A stretch of 64,000 nt of DNA from assembly GCA_951213105.1 (NCBI GenBank), contig OX578138.1:65013040-65077039 (forward strand). The letters are read 5' to 3'. This DNA comes from Amaurobius ferox (taxonomy: Eukaryota > Arthropoda > Arachnida > Araneae > Amaurobiidae). The position numbers and the translations under genes were made by a program. Positions 58,611 to 64,000 of the stretch are shown in pieces (position 1 is the stretch's first letter; each line of letters starts with the position of its first letter). The notes beneath the pieces are model-generated. The model ran no database searches. It saw only the letters and a program-made list of their open reading frames with translations, and was not told the origin of the DNA.

Positions 58611-61104
58611 GAAATAGTTGAATAAGTTAGTCTAAACAGGACGTGAATTCGCAGCTTAAATATTTTGTTTTAGACTTTGACAATAAATATTTCTTAAACT
58701 ACAACATATATCGTAAAATATTTTTTTCAGAGTGTTCCAAATTTTATATTTTTGTATGCTATAGTTTTTGCGGTATGAAGCAGAGAAACTTGGAGTGAGA
58801 AATTTGTCAAACAGCGTCAATGTCAGCAACTTTTTAAATTATGGGCAGGTAAAAAAACACTAAAATTCATAAAAATAGCCACTCAAAGGCACTAAAGTCT
58901 TGTATACATAAGAAATCTACAAATATATAATTCCAATAACTATTTGTGTAAAAAATGTTAAAAAATTATATCAGTAGGAATTTCTGCTTATGAGACCAAG
59001 AAGTTATTTAATTGCTTATGATCATAAAGATGTTTATTTAATGTTGAAATGCAAAGTTATATGAATAGTGATTATGTACAGAGGGCGTTCACACATTTTT
59101 GTAATGATTTTGACTTTCTCGATGAATTAAATTTAAATTAAAAAACATACAAACCTGATTGGCGTAAAGTTGGAATAGGGTTTCAGGGCCCGTGCTAGGA
59201 ATTTCAAACTGTTAGCCAATAAATTAGCCAAATTGAAAAATCATTAGCCAAATTACAATGATTATTAGTCAAAGTTATCGTTGCCATTGGTGAAAAAATT
59301 TCTACTTTTAAACCATAATGCAGCTAATAATATTAATTTCATTCTAAACAAGATATAAAGATAGGCAGATTTCATTTTTTTAATCATTAAATAGGTTATT
59401 AGTAAATTAAACTTGTATTTACCAATGAAAGATCACAATGAGTTACAAAAATGACAAATTTATTTTATAATTCACATAGTTTCATTAATAAACCAGGCAA
59501 GCGTCGAATTTTTGTACTATACATCACTTTTCAAAAACTGCCTGAAGGTTAAAATCTTTCATATCTGGCCCTTCACTATTTATAAGAATCAAGTCACTGA
59601 GATTTTTTACTCTGATGTTACTACTTAATGAAATTTATGTTCTGTTTACTAAAGCCTTTTTCAACGATGGTTGTTGTCATAGGACATGTGAAACCAATTC
59701 TTGCAACATCCATAATATTTTTATATGCATTATCATCATTATATTTCTTTAAAATTAGGCACCAAAACTATCTAAGGGATAAATTTTTATGCCGGTTTTA
59801 AAATTCAGGCAGGCGTAAGGATCATATAAAAACCACAAAGATGATGATGAAGATGAAACGAAAACAAGCCAGGCAGGCTTAAATATTGGTAACAAAAAGA
59901 TAAACTACGATTCAACTTCAATGACAATAACAGCAAACCGCAAGTTGGCATTTGTGATAATAATCAGCAGTGACCTTTTTCCAGTTGGTTTTAACTAAAA
60001 TTAAATGCTTTTTTATTTACCGTATATACTCGCGTAAGTCGAGAAATTTGTGGAGGTCAATTTATATGCGGAGTCTACAAAAAAAAAAAAAATAAATCGC
60101 AAGTCTAAAAGTTATTTTTTCCCGCAAGACAATCGATCCTAAAACGATGCGGTAGTAATTACGCAATCGCACACTCCTAACTTCTCTGCCCTCCAGATGC
60201 TCCGGACTACCATTGTATATGCACCATAAAAAAACATACATACATTTTCGTTCGATGTTTATCACTTGTTTCTCTGATTACGGCTGATCGTTTTCGACAA
60301 AAAATGGCTCTTTTCAGAAATAATTCTGTAACACGGATTGTTTAAAACTATAATGCAGGATTTTAAGTTGAAAGTGTTTTTTTGTTTTGTTTATTGGAGA
60401 GTATCTAATAACTGTGTTGGGGGTTAATGGTTGTGCGATTCAGGGTTAACCAAAAAAATCGGCTCACATGAGACGAAATCCAGATAATGTTTTGTTTGCC
60501 GCGGTGGGTCAAGGACGCTTGAGAGACAGGAATGCGGTGTCTGCTGTCTGTTTCGAGGAGCAGCATGCTGAGAATTAAAGAATACCCGGAGCTTGTCACA
60601 CGAGAACAAGCGTCCCCAAAACAGACAGGAGACAACGCTTGTATGTCATAGGCCTACTTGTCTGGAATCGGACTTTTATTCCAAATTAAATCGGACTTTT
60701 ATTCCATATTACTTCCCAAAAAAATATTTAAGAAATTTTCACAGTTTTCAAAAAATCATTCTCCATTTTTTTCGCCAAAGTATTTTTTTATCGCCAGTTT
60801 TGTGATCTTTTCGCATTTGGTGTGTAGGCGAATGGCTAGCGTGGACTCTGGGTTTAATTATCGTCTGTATCATTAAAAATATTCTTTGCTTCAGCAATGG
60901 ATCGAAGGCTATATTTTTGCTTTTTTCGAAGAGAAATACTCTTATTAAATTATAATACTCTTATTCGATTATTAAAAAAAGATGTGAAAAACATGGTTTT
61001 AATATTTCTACACGTAAATTAAGCGACATAATTAACAAGAAAGATCAATCATGCTTAAAGCATTGATTATGAAACACTTTCCAACTTCAATGCAATTTTA
61101 TTTA
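58611..61104. other. Mostly AT-rich sequence with scattered transposon-like ends
   Basis: TTACCGTATATACTCGCGTA then AGTCGAG at 60018 resembles a common MITE end, with no partner found. 60400-60650 shares GTGTTGGGGGTTAATGG, GCTTGTCACAC and GGAGACAACGCTTG with the foldback at 38066-38232. Overlapping open frames at 60405-60876 are not recognisable proteins. Confidence 0.4.
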
Positions 61105-61520
61105 AAAAAGTCGAAAATGCAATACATTCCTCGGTAATATTTTAAAACTTATCAAGATACTACATTGATTTATTATATTTGAAAACTTAAATCTTCATTG
61201 AAAAAAATGAACTTCATTCAAAAGACGGCATTGAAATATAAATTGCGTGGTTTAAATATCTCTAAAATGCAATACATTCCACGGTAATATTTTTAAATCC
61301 ATCATAATACTACGATAATTTATTATATTTGAAAACTTCATCGAAAACAACTGAAATTAATTCAAATGACGTCATAGAAAAAATAACACGCCTGGATCTC
61401 TCTATAAAAGCAGGATTTCATTCATAACTTTCTCCATTTCATTCATCACAATACTATAATAATTTATTTTATTTAAAAATTAAGACCATGGAGCTACAAT
61501 TCATAAACTTTATGCTTAAA
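61105..61520. repeat. Tandem array of about 157-bp units
   Basis: AAAATGCAATACATTCC.CGGTAATATTT...ATTTATTATATTTGAAAACTT starts near 61105 and 61263, with a third, weaker copy from about 61415. Confidence 0.75.
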
Positions 61521-62339
61521 ACTTCATCGAAAAATATCGTCCTTCTGTTTATAAAATCAATTAATATTTCATTCATATCAGCCATGCAGACTCCATGGAC
61601 TGAATTATTTTGTGTTAAAGAAATACAGTAATTCTAATACAACTCATTCTACATATTTTGCTGTTTACATTTTACATAGGTGAAAAATAGGCTTAATTGT
61701 AGAAATAATCAAATTTGAATGAGAATTTAAACTCAAATATATTGTCATTGTGTTGTTTTAGTATGTAGATGCACAGAATTTAAGCAGAAATAAAGTAGTT
61801 TTAGGATGGATACAACACTCAATATGAATTAAAAAGAACTTTAAAAAATCACGAATTTGAAACAAGATGGATGCCATATCTCATTTTGAAGTGGGTCATG
61901 TGATCGTTTCATATCATGGTCACGTGATCGTTTCATATAAGATGTGTAATTATTATTTTAATTTTTATTTAAAAAACTACTGAATATATTTAGCTGAATT
62001 TTTTTTTATATATTTTATGGAACAATTTGACTATTACCTAAAATTTTCGAAGCAATTTGTGAATTTTAAATCCGCTTAAAAAATGTTAGAAAAATTAGGT
62101 CCCATAGGGCTCAATGTATTTCATTTTTTCAACCCGGGTTCAATCCAAAACTAATTGTGTGATAGTATTCATTTATATTCCCATAGGTCCTATAGACCGA
62201 CTGAACAACATACTAAAATTTCATTTTGATTAAGTCATTTTTACGGCAGTTATCGTGCTAACGGACAGACAGACAGACAGACAGACAGAATGAACAAAGT
62301 CATAAACACTTTTCAACTTTGTTGTAAAGTGTTAATAAA
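61521..62339. other. AT-rich sequence with a GACA microsatellite
   Basis: 62264-62289 is (GACA)n. The preceding text (CCCATAGGGCTCAATGTATT, CCTATAGACCGACTGAACAA) looks repetitive but is unclassified. Confidence 0.4.
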
Positions 62340-63130
62340 AAGGAAAGAAATGCCAAAGTTTACATTTGACTGGGAAAAAGGTAAAAAATACATACCCAAC
62401 AAAGGTTGGTTCAGAGAAAACAAGGAAAATTTTGCTAAAGGTTTTATGGTTATTGCTGGATTATAATGGAAAACTTAAAATAAGGAAAGTAGAAAAAAAT
62501 ATCAAAATTAACTCGGATTACTATCAGAAATATGTTTTAACACCTGTTTTCAAAAAAGACATTCCATCACTTTACCCAAACAATCTTCACTGTGTTAAGT
62601 TCAATCAGGATAAGACTACCAGCTATGTCTTCAAATCTACTGCTATATTTTTTGTAATAATGAGAAATGAAACCAGAATTGAGGCTATTCCCTTCAAATG
62701 CATCCCACCCAAATTCCCTGACCTGTCTTCTATGGAATACTATGCATTTGGACTTTTAAAACAAGCTCTTTATAAGCAGCATCCCAATCGTGTGGGCGCA
62801 GTAGCTCATTGGTCAGCACGCGGGAATTGCACTCGGTAGACTCGGGTTCGATCCCTCCGCTGGAAAAAGAAAAAACTGCTGCAGTGTTCATGCGGAGTAC
62901 GATTACGCTAAACATGTGGGTCCATAAGTCCTCAGGGGTGCGGAACTAATCCTGTAAACCGAGAGGGAGGCCAGGTCCGCACTGCTGTCTCCAAGTCTCC
63001 AAGCAGCATCCCAAAACATTGGATGGACTCTGGAAGATTCTGGTGGCGGAGTGGAACAAAATCAACCTTGATATTTTGAGAAAAGCTCTTTTATCTTAGA
63101 AATTAAGGTGTAATATGATAGTTCAACAAA
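62340..63130 (+). pseudogene. Decayed mariner/Tc1-type transposase split by a SINE
   Basis: Pieces visible are WFRENKENFAKGFMV (other frame), LDYNGKLKIRKVEKNIKINS, LTPVFKKDIPSLYPNN, HCVKFNQDKTTSYVFKST (second catalytic Asp region) and KFPDLSSMEYYAFGLLKQAL (third acidic residue). After the SINE it continues with TLDGLWKILVAEWNKINLDI, LRKALLS and a C-terminal KLRCNMIVQQKGYQI. The order is that of mariner-like transposases. At least one frameshift near 62440 and a stop near 63100 are present. Only the catalytic C-terminal half is preserved. Confidence 0.82.
62788..63000 (+). mobile_element. tRNA-derived SINE inserted in the mariner relic
   Basis: Flanked by the exact 14-bp duplication AAGCAGCATCCCAA (62774-62787 and 63001-63014). 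The A box is in GCAGTAGCTCATTGGTCAG, the B box GGTTCGATCC at 62845. The 3' half differs from the other SINEs (GAACTAATCCTGTAAACCGA), so this is another subfamily or a rearranged copy. Confidence 0.93.
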
Positions 63131-64000
63131 AGGGCTATCAGATTATCTGAAAATAAAATTCTTAACTTTATATATATATATATAAACATATATATATTTC
63201 AAAATTATTACAAAAATACATGAACACCCTCTGTAATTATTCACATAATCAATTCCTATTGCACATCACAACTAGGGAAGAGGGCTCTATTATTTCAATT
63301 TCAAATTATTATTGTGTTTATATTCTATGAATTGAATAGTTAGTTGAATTTTAAACAATAATTATGTCATTTTATTAAATACTCTCTAATTATGAATTGT
63401 TTGCTTTTAAAATTATTCAAGTTTTAATTCATTACAGGTTAGATAATAATTTGGTGCAATATTATTATGCATTAAAAAATTCCCCTAAAGAGTGTTGAAT
63501 TATTCTGAAAATTTAATTTCTAATTTTAAATTTAAAAAAATTACTTTGTTGCGAAGGCAAAAATTTCTGTTAAGGAAAATATTTATTATTATCTGTGTGT
63601 ATAGTAACATTTTCATTCCTTTTAAATGAGAGAATTATTGATATGTGAATATTTTTTTAGGTTTCATAATTAACGAGTATGGTGAGAACATACAAGAAAA
63701 AGACAGAAATGGCATTTATTTCAGGAAAAAGTGTAGAAGATGCTATATAGGCTAATGTTACTGATAAAAAGCCCCAGAATTGTAGCAATTTGGTTTAAAA
63801 CTCATTATGTTTTTCAAAAGAGTGGCATGGTTTTGCAGGATGAATTACATTCCAAATGAAATAACAGGCTCAATTCCATTTGAGAATACATTCCATAATA
63901 AGTATGCGGCTAGGCAAGTATTTCCCAATCAACAAGAAATCTCTCTACACAACATTTTTTAACATAAAAACACATTAAATACTATACCTCTATTATACAC
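63131..64000. other. AT-rich sequence with an (AT)n microsatellite
   Basis: 63171-63183 is an alternating TA tract. No gene or mobile element recognised to the window end. Confidence 0.4.

Overview
This is an AT-rich, gene-poor, repeat-laden eukaryotic window, most likely from an arthropod and plausibly a spider or other chelicerate. That guess rests on inference: vertebrate-like intron positions in an invertebrate p53 gene, Merlin, piggyBac, mariner, Tigger and hAT remnants, and tRNA-derived SINEs. I cannot name a species. No bacterial gene structure, rRNA or functional tRNA gene was seen.

The only host gene I can support is a p53/p63/p73-family gene on the minus strand. Five coding exons are spread over about 41 kb: 50861-51041, 32255-32362, 24650-24753, 19114-19190 and 10078-10161. 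All have AG/GT splice sites. Four of the five exons have boundaries matching human TP53 exons 5, 6, 8 (start), 9 and 10, and all adjoining phases agree except across one gap. The exon expected between 32255 and 24753 (equivalent to human exon 7, carrying the second zinc-ligand pair and the R248 loop) was not found, and the phases confirm that something is missing there. The 5' exons (transactivation region, start of the DNA-binding domain) and the 3' terminal exon were not identified.

Nearly everything else is intronic or flanking repeat. From low to high coordinates: a pogo-type terminal repeat (1-56); a 31-bp tandem repeat (906-1057); an inverted-repeat element (1417-2095); a diverged array of roughly 300-bp units (2900-7110) interrupted by a 1.9-kb solo-LTR-like element (4025-5928); a 792-bp head-to-tail duplication (11059-12641); a foldback-ended element (12993-14138); a Merlin transposon (15664-17739) inside a 165-bp tandem array; a mariner relic (19385-21345) split by a second copy of the foldback-ended element; two tandem arrays flanking the CACP-encoding exon; a SINE; a second 1.8-kb solo-LTR-like element in reverse (27186-28990); a pogo MITE (30642-31512); and a long-TIR MITE (35995-36969).

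The large intron between 32363 and 50860 holds a three-level nest. A LINE (38306-47651, 13-bp target duplication) carries a non-autonomous LTR element (40477-45811, ATAG duplication) in its reverse-transcriptase domain. The 3' LTR of that element carries a piggyBac transposon (43341-45316, TTAA duplication). A hAT-like element with an 8-bp target duplication (49703-50609), itself hosting a palindromic MITE, sits just before the first recognised exon. Beyond 51042 lie a decayed Tigger transposase, SINEs, short tandem arrays, and a mariner relic split by a SINE with a 14-bp target duplication.
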